The notes: a model not told the origin generated them from the sequence alone. 13,966 nucleotides of DNA from Christensenella sp. UBA7102 (GCA_002492415.1 DKYK01000048.1:1-13966), one strand, 5' to 3'; positions 1 through 6,021 are shown, numbered from the stretch's first letter. Translations and numbers: made by a program.

Positions 1-39
1 AACGTGCGGCTTAGTGCGTTCAAATTTTGCCTTACCCAT
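1..39 (-). CDS. tuf: Elongation factor Tu, N-terminal 13 codons (cut by window edge)
   Basis: The minus strand from 39 to the window edge encodes MGKAKFERTKPHV, the conserved N-terminus of EF-Tu, the GTPase that carries aminoacyl-tRNA to the ribosome. The rest of the gene lies off the left edge. The ATG at 37-39 is preceded by a strong ribosome binding site (AGGGAGG, 48-54) with 8 nt spacing. tRNA-Gly lies 97 nt upstream on the same strand with no U-tract terminator between them, so the two are probably co-transcribed from the promoter at 227-255. The second residue is Gly rather than the common Ala or Ser. Only 13 residues are visible, but the match is distinctive. Confidence 0.9.
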   Translation of the reverse strand, partial: MGKAKFERTKPHV

Positions 40-51
40 TGTAAAAACCTC

Positions 52-106
52 CCTTGGTCATTGGTGGGCCGATGAATGCGGGCCCCACGTTAAAATTCGC
101 CCAAGG
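52..106 (-). promoter_or_regulatory. Structured tuf leader; a stem abuts the ribosome binding site
   Basis: In the minus-strand transcript between tRNA-Gly and tuf, CCTTGG (101-106) is complementary to CCAAGG (52-57). The second arm runs directly into, and shares bases with, the AGGGAGG ribosome binding site (48-54). Nested inside is a stronger hairpin: GTGGGGCC (81-88) pairs with GGCCCAC (64-70), with one bulged G and a 10-nt loop. No U-tract follows, so this is not an intrinsic terminator. It could partly hide the ribosome binding site or protect the 5' end of tuf mRNA after tRNA processing. The pairing is visible in the sequence; the function is inference. Confidence 0.4.
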
Positions 107-136
107 ACGACGCCATTGCGCCGCCGCCCAGGCTTC

Positions 137-210
137 TGGAGCGGGCGATGGGAATCGAACCCACGTAACCAGCTTGGGAAGCTGACACTCTGCCATTGAG
201 TTACGCCCGC
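137..210 (-). tRNA. tRNA-Gly, anticodon CCC
   Basis: The minus strand folds into a complete cloverleaf. The acceptor stem is GCGGGCG/CGCCCGC with discriminator U, typical of bacterial tRNA-Gly, followed by an encoded CCA (137-139). The D stem is ACTC/GAGT. The anticodon stem TCAGC/GCTGG encloses the loop TTCCCAA, placing CCC at positions 34-36, which reads GGG codons. The T arm is GTGGG-TTCGATT-CCCAT, and the variable loop is 4 nt. Total length is 74 nt including CCA. It lies about 10 nt downstream of the expected start site of a strong promoter and 97 nt upstream of tuf. Confidence 0.96.
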
Positions 211-226
211 ATATTCATTCCTTTTT

Positions 227-255
227 ATTATAGGAAGACGGGGGTTTTTTGTCAA
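227..255 (-). promoter_or_regulatory. Consensus vegetative promoter for tRNA-Gly and tuf
   Basis: On the minus strand TTGACA (250-255) and TATAAT (227-232) are separated by exactly 17 bp. This is a perfect match to the housekeeping sigma factor consensus. The expected start is near 220, some 10 nt before the mature tRNA 5' end at 210. Such strength suits a unit expressing a tRNA and EF-Tu. Confidence 0.92.
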
Positions 256-262
256 GCCCCCG
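239..262. repeat. GC inverted repeat overlapping the tRNA promoter -35 box
   Basis: CGGGGG (239-244) and CCCCCG (257-262) form a 6-bp GC stem around a 12-nt loop containing the whole -35 hexamer of the tRNA-Gly/tuf promoter. It lies 42 nt beyond the stop of the upstream YdcF-family gene, so the transcript of that gene could form this hairpin. There is no U-tract after it on either strand, so it is not a classical terminator. Confidence 0.4.
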
Positions 263-303
263 TTCCCCTTCTTTTGGGAAAATTACCGTTTTAAGTTTTC
301 CAT

Positions 304-1062
304 TTACCCCAGGCGGCCCAGCAGTGCGTAGCCGATCACGGCTACGTACTCGCGCAGATAGAAGTTGGGCACGAGCCATGGAATGGAACGATTGCCCATT
401 GTTTCCGCCTCAATGCCCAGCTCCCTGGCTACCAGCCGCGCCCGGAAAAGGTGAAAATCACTGCTGACGATCACCACACGCGCGCCTTGCGGAAACTGTG
501 CCTGCAGGATTTCCCGGGCGTTGAGCAGGTTCTCCTGGGTGGAGGTAGAGGTATTTTCAAGAAAGATCCGGTCGGCGGAAATGCCCTTTTTCATGAGGTA
601 TTCGGCGCTTGCCTGCGCCTCGGTCACCTGCTCGCCCGCTCCCTGTCCACCGGTGACAATAATCCGGGTCAGGGGATTTTGCTCCAAGTATTCATAGGCA
701 CAGTCCAGCCGCGCGGCCAGCGTTGCAGACGGAACATCGCCCCGCACCGCCGCCCCCAGTACGATCACGCAGTCGGCGCCGGGCTCAGGTTTGTCTGCAA
801 TGCGCCCCGCAATCAGCCCGCAGACCACGGCGAAAGAGACAAAAAACAGCGCATACCCCCCGCCCAATAGCCATTTGAACACACGACCGAAGCCAACAGA
901 AAACAGCGCCTGCGCACGGTGCCAGAAGATCCCCAGAAGCAGCAGTGGGAGTCCCAAGACGGCCGGCAAAACCACGCCCAGGTTCATGTTGCAAACCATC
1001 GCCGCAAGGCAGGAATCCGCCACCAAAATAGCGCCAATCATCAGTAAAATCCATCGCATCAC
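304..1062 (-). CDS. YdcF/ElyC/SanA-family (DUF218) membrane protein
   Basis: The product is about 252 residues. Two or three hydrophobic segments fill roughly the first 90 residues. A DUF218 domain follows, recognisable from the sequences DCVIVLGAAV, IIVTGGQGAGE, an acidic segment (TEAQASAEYL), LENTSTSTQENL and VVIVSSDFHLFRA. Family members (YdcF, SanA, ElyC) are linked to envelope biogenesis or vancomycin tolerance, but the biochemistry is mostly undefined. I chose the GTG at 1060-1062, with GGGGGAG (1071-1077) 8 nt upstream. The ATG at 1057-1059 is an equal alternative. A longer reading frame to 1161 is unlikely because a TATAAT (1085-1090) would place the transcript start inside it. Stop is TAA at 304-306. 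The family call is firm; the substrate is unknown. Confidence 0.85.
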   Translation of the reverse strand: MMRWILLMIGAILVADSCLAAMVCNMNLGVVLPAVLGLPLLLLGIFWHRAQALFSVGFGRVFKWLLGGGYALFFVSFAVVCGLIAGRIADKPEPGADCVIVLGAAVRGDVPSATLAARLDCAYEYLEQNPLTRIIVTGGQGAGEQVTEAQASAEYLMKKGISADRIFLENTSTSTQENLLNAREILQAQFPQGARVVIVSSDFHLFRARLVARELGIEAETMGNRSIPWLVPNFYLREYVAVIGYALLGRLG

Positions 1063-1084
1063 GCTGTTTTCTCCCCCTTTTTTC

Positions 1085-1090
1085 ATTATA
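1085..1090 (-). promoter_or_regulatory. Probable -10 element for the YdcF-family gene
   Basis: A perfect TATAAT lies on the minus strand at 1085-1090, about 23 nt upstream of the chosen GTG. No good -35 hexamer is present at 16-18 bp, so the promoter may be weak or depend on an activator. It sits between the hydrogenase-operon hairpin (1143-1170) and the gene, as expected for an independent unit. Confidence 0.45.
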
Positions 1091-1133
1091 ATATAGACGC
1101 CAAACGGGCCTGTTCCGTTCCCTTTTCGGCGCC

Positions 1134-1170
1134 AAAAACCGCGCGGGAGCTGTGTCGCCACAACTCCCGC
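1134..1170 (-). terminator. Rho-independent terminator of the hydrogenase operon
   Basis: The minus-strand transcript has a stem of GCGGGAG (1164-1170) with CTCCCGC (1143-1149). After one mismatch the stem continues as TGTG/CACA around a GCGA loop. Four bases later comes a run of five U (1134-1138). It lies about 60 nt after the stop of the last hydrogenase gene. The U-tract is short and slightly displaced, so termination may be partial. Confidence 0.65.
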
Positions 1171-1231
1171 AAACGTTCACAAGTCTCTCTTTACAGCTTT
1201 TTCTCTTCAGGAAAGAAAGCGCGTCCACTCG

Positions 1232-2686
1232 TTACCTGTGCATGTGCACTTTATCAAAGCCCTGCTCGACCGCGTTCTCGATGACGCCGCGCTTATCGGC
1301 AGTGGCCAGTAGCTTCTTTCTGGCTGCGGTGTATAGACGCTCAGAGAGCAGGTTGCCAGGTCCGTACATGCAGCCGCCTTCGCAGGCCATGCCCTCAATA
1401 AAGTCCATATCGAACTTGCCGGCATTTAGCATCATCAATGCCTTCTTGCACTCGGCAGCGCCGCTGCAGCGCTGCGCGGATACGCGGGGCATCTCATCCA
1501 GGCCCATCTCCTCAAAGGCTGCCATGACTGCCGCGGTCACGCCGCCGGAGGATGCAAAGCCCTTGCCGTAGACGGAGGCTTCCTGACGGGGCTCCTCCTC
1601 CATCTGCTCGGGATCGATCCCCCGAGCGTCAAAGAGCGCCATCAGCTCCTCGGTGGTGAGCACATAGTCAGGGCCGCCCTCGGTCTGCTCCGTCTTTTTG
1701 GCCACGCACGGACCGATGAACACAATCTTTGCGTCGGTATAGCGCTCGCGCACCCATCGCGCCTGCGCCGCCATGGGAGAAATGGTGGTCGAGACATAGG
1801 TCTGCAGCCGCGGGAAGTGCTTACGGATCATGTTGACGAACGCAGGGCAGCAGGAGGTAGTCATCTTTATCCCCGCACGCAGGTGCTCAAGCAGTTCTTC
1901 CGCCTCAGACATGGCGACGGCGTCCGCGCCCATGCCCACTTCATACGCCTTGGTAAAGCCCAACTGTTCGATGGCCTTGAGCAGCTTGCCCATGGAGACA
2001 TTGGCGCCAAACTGACCTTCCAGCGCGGGCGCGACCACGGCCACGACCTCACGGCCCAAGCGGATGTCCGCGATAATGGGCAGAATCTGCGCCTTATCGG
2101 AGATAGCGCCGAACGGGCAGGCCTGCATACACGCGCCGCAGGAGATGCACTTGCTGTCGTCAATGTCGGCCAGCTTGTTTTCGCCGATCTCAATGGCGCC
2201 CACAGGGCAGGCCTTACGGCAGGGGCGGACCAGATCCGCGATGGCGGAATACGGGCAGGCCGCCGCGCAGCGCCCGCACTCGCGGCACTTGTTTGGATCA
2301 ATGTACGCGCCGCGGCCGGACATGGAAATGGCGCCAAACGGACAGGCCTGCATGCATTTCTTGGCCAGACACTTCTGGCAGTTTTCCGTGACGGTGTAGC
2401 GCTGGATGGGACAGCCTTCGCAGGCGGCCGGAATCACGGTCACCGCCGCCTCAGTGGGTTTCTTGCCGTTGGGCATCTTGCCCATGGCCAGGCGCACGCG
2501 CTGATGGATGATCTCGCGTTCCTTATAGATACAGCAGCGGTACGCGGGCGCCGCGCCCGGCTTGATCTGCTCAAAGGGAATCTCCGAGATGGCCTCCTCG
2601 GTGAGCTTGCCCTGGAAGGCCAGATCTGCGACGCGCTTGAGCACATTGTGCTTGGGGACCCGCGTATCGGTTTCAATCTTGAACAT
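1232..2686 (-). CDS. [FeFe] hydrogenase, ferredoxin-rich (group B-like)
   Basis: This 484-residue protein should catalyse reversible H2 formation from protons and electrons in the cytoplasm. Sixteen cysteines between residues 89 and 190 are spaced as ferredoxin-type [4Fe-4S] sites (including C134-x2-C-x2-C-x3-CP and C180-x2-C-x2-C-x3-CP), enough for up to four clusters. The H-cluster domain follows: TSCCP (C279, C280), GPCVAKKTE (C327) and EGMACEGGC (C435, C439). All expected cysteine ligands are present, as is the proton-relay Cys before the first ligand. The methionine usual two residues before the L2 cysteine is Gly, and W of TSCCPxW is Phe. These changes are typical, from memory, of non-group-A enzymes. 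It is last in a four-gene operon, 56 nt after the phosphatase gene. A [FeFe] family assignment is secure; the subgroup is inferred. Confidence 0.92.
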   Translation of the reverse strand: MFKIETDTRVPKHNVLKRVADLAFQGKLTEEAISEIPFEQIKPGAAPAYRCCIYKEREIIHQRVRLAMGKMPNGKKPTEAAVTVIPAACEGCPIQRYTVTENCQKCLAKKCMQACPFGAISMSGRGAYIDPNKCRECGRCAAACPYSAIADLVRPCRKACPVGAIEIGENKLADIDDSKCISCGACMQACPFGAISDKAQILPIIADIRLGREVVAVVAPALEGQFGANVSMGKLLKAIEQLGFTKAYEVGMGADAVAMSEAEELLEHLRAGIKMTTSCCPAFVNMIRKHFPRLQTYVSTTISPMAAQARWVRERYTDAKIVFIGPCVAKKTEQTEGGPDYVLTTEELMALFDARGIDPEQMEEEPRQEASVYGKGFASSGGVTAAVMAAFEEMGLDEMPRVSAQRCSGAAECKKALMMLNAGKFDMDFIEGMACEGGCMYGPGNLLSERLYTAARKKLLATADKRGVIENAVEQGFDKVHMHR

Positions 2687-2709
2687 GGCTTGGTTCTTTC
2701 CTTTCCTCT

Positions 2710-2732
2710 CGCCGCGCCGAGCCTGCGCGGCG
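2710..2732 (-). other. Intergenic GC hairpin between phosphatase and hydrogenase genes
   Basis: CGCCGCGC (2710-2717) and GCGCGGCG (2725-2732) form a perfect 8-bp GC stem with a 7-nt loop. It sits 10 nt after the phosphatase stop and just before the purine-rich ribosome binding region of the hydrogenase. No U-tract follows, so readthrough is expected. Such hairpins often mark RNA processing or stability sites that set relative expression within an operon; here that role is inference. Confidence 0.5.
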
Positions 2733-2742
2733 CTTGCATGGC

Positions 2743-3915
2743 TTAATAGAACTTGACCTCCACCCGGCGGCCCATCGAGCGCATTTCGTCGGCCAGTTCG
2801 TTAAGCAGGCGCAGCTTGATGCTCAGGTCCATGGGCAGGTTGGGATTTTGGTGCGCCGGATTGATGGCCCGGCCGATGTACATAGTCAAATCCGTACAGT
2901 CCTCGATGAACAGGCGCGCCATCTGCGCCGCGCCGTTGTCCGCGTCCAGTATCCTGGGATCGATGTTGCCCTCCTGCGCCTTGAACATGCGCAGGATCTC
3001 CAGCGCGCGGTTGATGGTCAGCACACCCTCGGTCACAAGGTCGATGCCGCGCATCTGCGCGGTGGGCGGAATAGAGGGGTCGGTGAAGTTGAGGCTGGTG
3101 ATGATCTGCCGGTTGAGCACGCGCGAGACAATGTTTGCCGAGGTGCCTCCCGCGACCACTTTTTTGCAGGTGCCGCGCATAAAGTCGTGCACCAGTTTTT
3201 CATCCTGCGCGGGATCCTCAGGCGGTCCGGAGAAAAAGTGCACGTTTTTTCGGTTGACGGCCTGCGCCACCAGGAAGGTGGAATCGTCGCCGGGCTTCTG
3301 CATGTAGAAATTATCCACCACCTGCGCAATGGACGCCACAATGCGGTGCACGCTCATGTTCTTCTGCGCGCACTCGAGGAAGTACTGCGCGACGTTCTCC
3401 CACTGCCAGCCCAGGTTGAGTATGGTGCCCACGCCGGCGAACACGACACCGTCGGATACCATGGCAAACATGTCGCCTACGCAGATGTCAAACTTGCTCT
3501 CGCGCACATTTTTGCCCGCGATCTCGCGCGTCTCGTAGGGTACGTCCATCAGCTTTCCGCCGCGGATGAAGATGCAGGCGGGATTGTCAAACTCCACCAG
3601 ATACGCCTTGCCGTCGTGGAAGATCTGCAGGATGGAGAAGGTGGAATAGGCCACCTGACGCACCTTGCAGATGGGCAGCGTATGGGCGATGGTCTCCACC
3701 GCCTCGTCCACGTTCAGCCCTTCCTTGAGCATGGTAATGATGATCTTGGACGTGAGCGTGGCCAGTATGTTGGCCTTGACGCCGCTGCCCAGGCCGTCGG
3801 AGAGCACCAGTATATCCGAGTCCGGCGCATGGTAGATCTCCACCTTGTCGCCGCACAGCTCCTCACCGTAGTGATTGAGCGATTTCCAGGCAATATCAAT
3901 GTGCATCATACTCAT
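2743..3915 (-). CDS. SpoIIE/PP2C-type serine phosphatase of the hydrogenase operon
   Basis: The 390-residue product has a PP2C/SpoIIE-like phosphatase domain over about residues 1-218. Metal-binding motifs are in the expected order: SDGLGSG (D40-G41), VSDGV (D155) and PGDDST (D210, D211). It should dephosphorylate a Ser/Thr-phosphorylated protein in the cytosol; no membrane segment is present. Residues 222-390 form a second region, with the striking sequence KVVAGGTSANIVSRVLNR, that I cannot assign to a known domain. The start codon overlaps the stop of the upstream PAS-hydrogenase gene by 4 nt (ATGA, 3912-3915), pointing to translational coupling and roughly equal synthesis. From memory, phosphatases of this type accompany putative sensory (group C) [FeFe] hydrogenases. 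The substrate is unknown, and no kinase or anti-sigma gene is adjacent. Confidence 0.88.
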   Translation of the reverse strand: MSMMHIDIAWKSLNHYGEELCGDKVEIYHAPDSDILVLSDGLGSGVKANILATLTSKIIITMLKEGLNVDEAVETIAHTLPICKVRQVAYSTFSILQIFHDGKAYLVEFDNPACIFIRGGKLMDVPYETREIAGKNVRESKFDICVGDMFAMVSDGVVFAGVGTILNLGWQWENVAQYFLECAQKNMSVHRIVASIAQVVDNFYMQKPGDDSTFLVAQAVNRKNVHFFSGPPEDPAQDEKLVHDFMRGTCKKVVAGGTSANIVSRVLNRQIITSLNFTDPSIPPTAQMRGIDLVTEGVLTINRALEILRMFKAQEGNIDPRILDADNGAAQMARLFIEDCTDLTMYIGRAINPAHQNPNLPMDLSIKLRLLNELADEMRSMGRRVEVKFY

Positions 3916-5627
3916 ACGCGGCCACCGTCTCCGTTCGTGATGATGATGTCCTTCAGATGCGTCAGCGTCGCCTTGGTCTCGGCCGTCGTCTCGCCCAGCA
4001 GAGAGGCGATCTCCTGCGCGGCCACCATCTGCTTGTCGATGACCTTCTGGGCCATCTCCATGGTGTCCAGGCGCAGCTTGTAGAGTTTTTCCTCCTGCTC
4101 CTTTTCGGCCGTGACATCGCGCAGGATGCCCATCACGCCGTGCTGATTGGGCAGGTAGACCAGGGTCTGCTCGACGCTGAGGTTGTATTCGTCGATGCTC
4201 AGAGGTTTGCCGACAATGGTCTCATAGCTTTCGAGCACAAACTCAAAGTCGCGCGGATCAAACAGTTCGTAGAGGTATTTCTCCAGCGCCTCGGCGTGGC
4301 TCAGCCCAAAGACGCGCTGGCCGGCGGCGTTCAACTCGGTGATCTTCAGGTTCTCATCGACGATGAGTATGATATTGGGGGTGTTCTGCAGCACCACATT
4401 GGAGGTAGACTGCGCAATCTGGAACATATGCGGCAGACACATGCTCAGCTCCGCCTTGCCCTGGAAGACCGCGATGGCCTTGGCGCGGCAGGAAGGATAG
4501 CCGCAGGAGCCGCAGTTGAACTCGTCGGCCTTGCTTTCCTTGCCAATGGAGCGCAGGATGGAGCGAATCTGTTCTTCGTTGGGCATATCCGCCGCCTTGG
4601 AGCGGTCGACAAAGGCTTTGTGCACCGCGATGTCGCTGTGGTCGATGGCGACAACCGCTTCCTGCGCCTCGCGTCCATAATCCCGCACCTTCATGCCCGC
4701 GGCAAAGCGGCTGGGCCGCTCCTGCATGCGCGCGGGGCCGCCCATGCAGGAGCCCGTGCACATATTCATCTCAATGAAGATATGATGCAGATCGCCCTGC
4801 TTGAGCGCTTTGATCATCTCAAAGCAGGCGTCGCTGCCCTCGATGTGCTGCGTCTTCCACCCCTGAACGCCGCGCGCCAGCACGTTATGGATCACGCCTG
4901 CATTGGTGGGATACATGCGCGCAAGGCCCGCATCCTCGGAATCCAGCGCGGCCGGCTGCACCTCGGAGGGCACGAGGCGGGATTTTTTCATCCACTCCTC
5001 AAGGTCCGCGAAGGTGAGGACCGCGTCGATGGCGTCGTCCACGCGCACGTCGCGCGCCTCATCGATCTTGGCAAAGCAGGGACCGACGAACACCACCTTG
5101 GCATCGGGCATGTGCTTTTTGATATAGCGGCCATGGGCCACCATCGGGGAGACGACAGGGGCCAGATAGCGGACCAATTCCGGATAGTGCTTTTCGATCA
5201 AATCGTTGACAGCAGGGCAGCAGGTGGAGATGACGTTATCCATCTCATTCTTTTTGAGCACGTCGGCCATCGCATCGCTGGCGATTGCGGCTCCCACGGC
5301 CGTCTCGCACACCTTTTTGAAGCCCAGCGCCTTGAGCGCGCCCACCAGCTTCATGGGATCATCCACCTTAAAGGCGCCGTAGAAAGAGGGAGCCAGAGAG
5401 GCGACCACGTTTTCGCCGCGCTCGATCATGCGCTGCACAGTTTTGAGCTGACTTTCCACCTGCTGCGCACCCTGTGGGCATACCTGCACACACGTGCCGC
5501 AGGAAATGCACAGATCGGGCATGATCTCGGCCTGACCAGAAGTGAAGCGAATGGCCTTGACTGGGCAGGCGCGCAGGCATTTATAGCAGTTTTTACAGTT
5601 GGCCTTCTTGGTTTCAATCGCGCTCAT
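3912..5627 (-). CDS. PAS-domain [FeFe] hydrogenase-like protein, putative H2/redox sensor (group C-like, HydS type)
   Basis: The 571 residues carry five regions. First is a 2[4Fe-4S] ferredoxin (C11-C14-C17-C21 and C40-C43-C46-C50). Second is an H-cluster domain with STCCP (C136, C137), GPCFAKIDE (C184) and EMNMCTGSC (C290, C294). Third is a four-cysteine FeS domain (C372, C375, C380, C397, CGSCGYPSC). Fourth is a PAS domain at about 405-505 (NIILIVDENLKITELN). Fifth is a coiled-coil-like tail at about 505-560. All H-cluster cysteine ligands are present. The L3 methionine is replaced by Asn (MNMC versus MAC), and the L2 methionine is Gly. A PAS domain plus signalling helix suggests a sensor that passes H2 or redox state to the coupled phosphatase. 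The gene starts 1 nt after the stop of the NuoE-like gene. Catalytic H2 turnover is possible but not shown. Confidence 0.9.
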   Translation of the reverse strand: MSAIETKKANCKNCYKCLRACPVKAIRFTSGQAEIMPDLCISCGTCVQVCPQGAQQVESQLKTVQRMIERGENVVASLAPSFYGAFKVDDPMKLVGALKALGFKKVCETAVGAAIASDAMADVLKKNEMDNVISTCCPAVNDLIEKHYPELVRYLAPVVSPMVAHGRYIKKHMPDAKVVFVGPCFAKIDEARDVRVDDAIDAVLTFADLEEWMKKSRLVPSEVQPAALDSEDAGLARMYPTNAGVIHNVLARGVQGWKTQHIEGSDACFEMIKALKQGDLHHIFIEMNMCTGSCMGGPARMQERPSRFAAGMKVRDYGREAQEAVVAIDHSDIAVHKAFVDRSKAADMPNEEQIRSILRSIGKESKADEFNCGSCGYPSCRAKAIAVFQGKAELSMCLPHMFQIAQSTSNVVLQNTPNIILIVDENLKITELNAAGQRVFGLSHAEALEKYLYELFDPRDFEFVLESYETIVGKPLSIDEYNLSVEQTLVYLPNQHGVMGILRDVTAEKEQEEKLYKLRLDTMEMAQKVIDKQMVAAQEIASLLGETTAETKATLTHLKDIIITNGDGGRV

Positions 5628-5628
5628 A

Positions 5629-5874
5629 TTACTTGTTCAGCCTCCCTAAGATTTCTTTGACGAAAAACTCCTCCGTCTTTGCCGGGGTCAGCGAATAGAT
5701 CTGATCGTCGATCTTGCAGCAGACGCCCTCGACGCAGTGCCCCATGCAGAAGGATCCCATCAGCGTGACCTTGTCTTTGACGTTGTGGATATTGATGAGC
5801 CGCTCCAGTATGGTGATGATGTCTCGCGAACCCTTCAGGTAGCAGGAAGAGCCAATACAAATGTAAACATTCAT
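5629..5874 (-). CDS. NuoE-like thioredoxin-fold [2Fe-2S] ferredoxin
   Basis: This 81-residue protein has C6-x4-C11 and C43-x3-C47, the ligand pattern of [2Fe-2S] ferredoxins related to NuoE/HydC (the 24-kDa subunit of NADH dehydrogenase). It lacks the N-terminal helical part of full NuoE. It probably passes electrons to or from the hydrogenase proteins encoded next. I chose the ATG at 5872-5874, with GGAGG (5886-5890) 11 nt upstream. An in-frame extension to 5952 has no ribosome binding site and would run through the putative Rex operator. This is the first gene of the operon; its stop is 1 nt from the next start. Two further cysteines (C52, C53) follow the ligand motif. Confidence 0.88.
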   Translation of the reverse strand: MNVYICIGSSCYLKGSRDIITILERLINIHNVKDKVTLMGSFCMGHCVEGVCCKIDDQIYSLTPAKTEEFFVKEILGRLNK

Positions 5875-5918
5875 GTATACACTTTCCTCCGTTTCTATTT
5901 GGGTATGCCGTCTGATGT

Positions 5919-5936
5919 TAGTTAAGTTTTTAACGA
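5919..5936. promoter_or_regulatory. Candidate Rex (NADH/NAD+) operator
   Basis: The palindromic core GTTAA-GTTT-TTAAC (5921-5934) matches the clostridial Rex consensus TTGTTAANNNNTTAACAA (recalled) at 12 of 14 specified positions. The two mismatches are symmetric (5920 and 5935). It lies in the predicted 5' leader of the hydrogenase operon, about 26-43 nt after the inferred start and upstream of the first ribosome binding site, where a bound repressor could block RNA polymerase. Rex is an established regulator of hydrogen and fermentation genes in Clostridia. Its use here is inferred. Confidence 0.6.
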
Positions 5937-5968
5937 GCATCTTCCGACACAATTCTCATTCCGCTTCT

Positions 5969-5997
5969 ATTTTATACGATAAAGACACAGAAATCAA
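5969..5997 (-). promoter_or_regulatory. Promoter of the hydrogenase operon
   Basis: The minus strand has TTGATT (5992-5997) and TAAAAT (5969-5974) with 17-bp spacing, matching the vegetative consensus at 4/6 and 5/6. The start would be near 5962, giving a leader of about 88 nt before the NuoE-like gene. An overlapping TATAAA (5971-5976) could serve as -10 with a short 15-bp spacer. Confidence 0.6.
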
Positions 5998-6021
5998 CTT
6001 GGAAATGTTATCTCTGTGTCT
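5983..6021. repeat. 9-bp inverted repeat spanning the hydrogenase promoter (candidate operator)
   Basis: AGACACAGA (5983-5991) and TCTGTGTCT (6013-6021) are perfect inverted copies, 30 bp centre to centre, about three helical turns. One arm occupies the -35/-10 spacer; the other lies just upstream of the -35 box. Flanking bases extend the symmetry with a 2-nt offset (GAT/ATC). A further GACACA lies at 5946-5951. The geometry suggests a regulator other than Rex. As RNA it could form a weak hairpin behind the 38-residue gene upstream, but the 21-nt loop makes this a poor terminator. Confidence 0.45.

Noticed and set aside
1063..1161. N-terminal extension of the YdcF-family protein to an ATG at 1161
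   Set aside because: It would run into the operon terminator hairpin and across a TATAAT; the ribosome binding site is next to 1062.
2734..5660. Long plus-strand open frames (449 and 567 residues) opposite the phosphatase and PAS hydrogenase
   Set aside because: Antisense shadows; no ribosome binding site logic or domain motifs, and the minus-strand genes are well supported.
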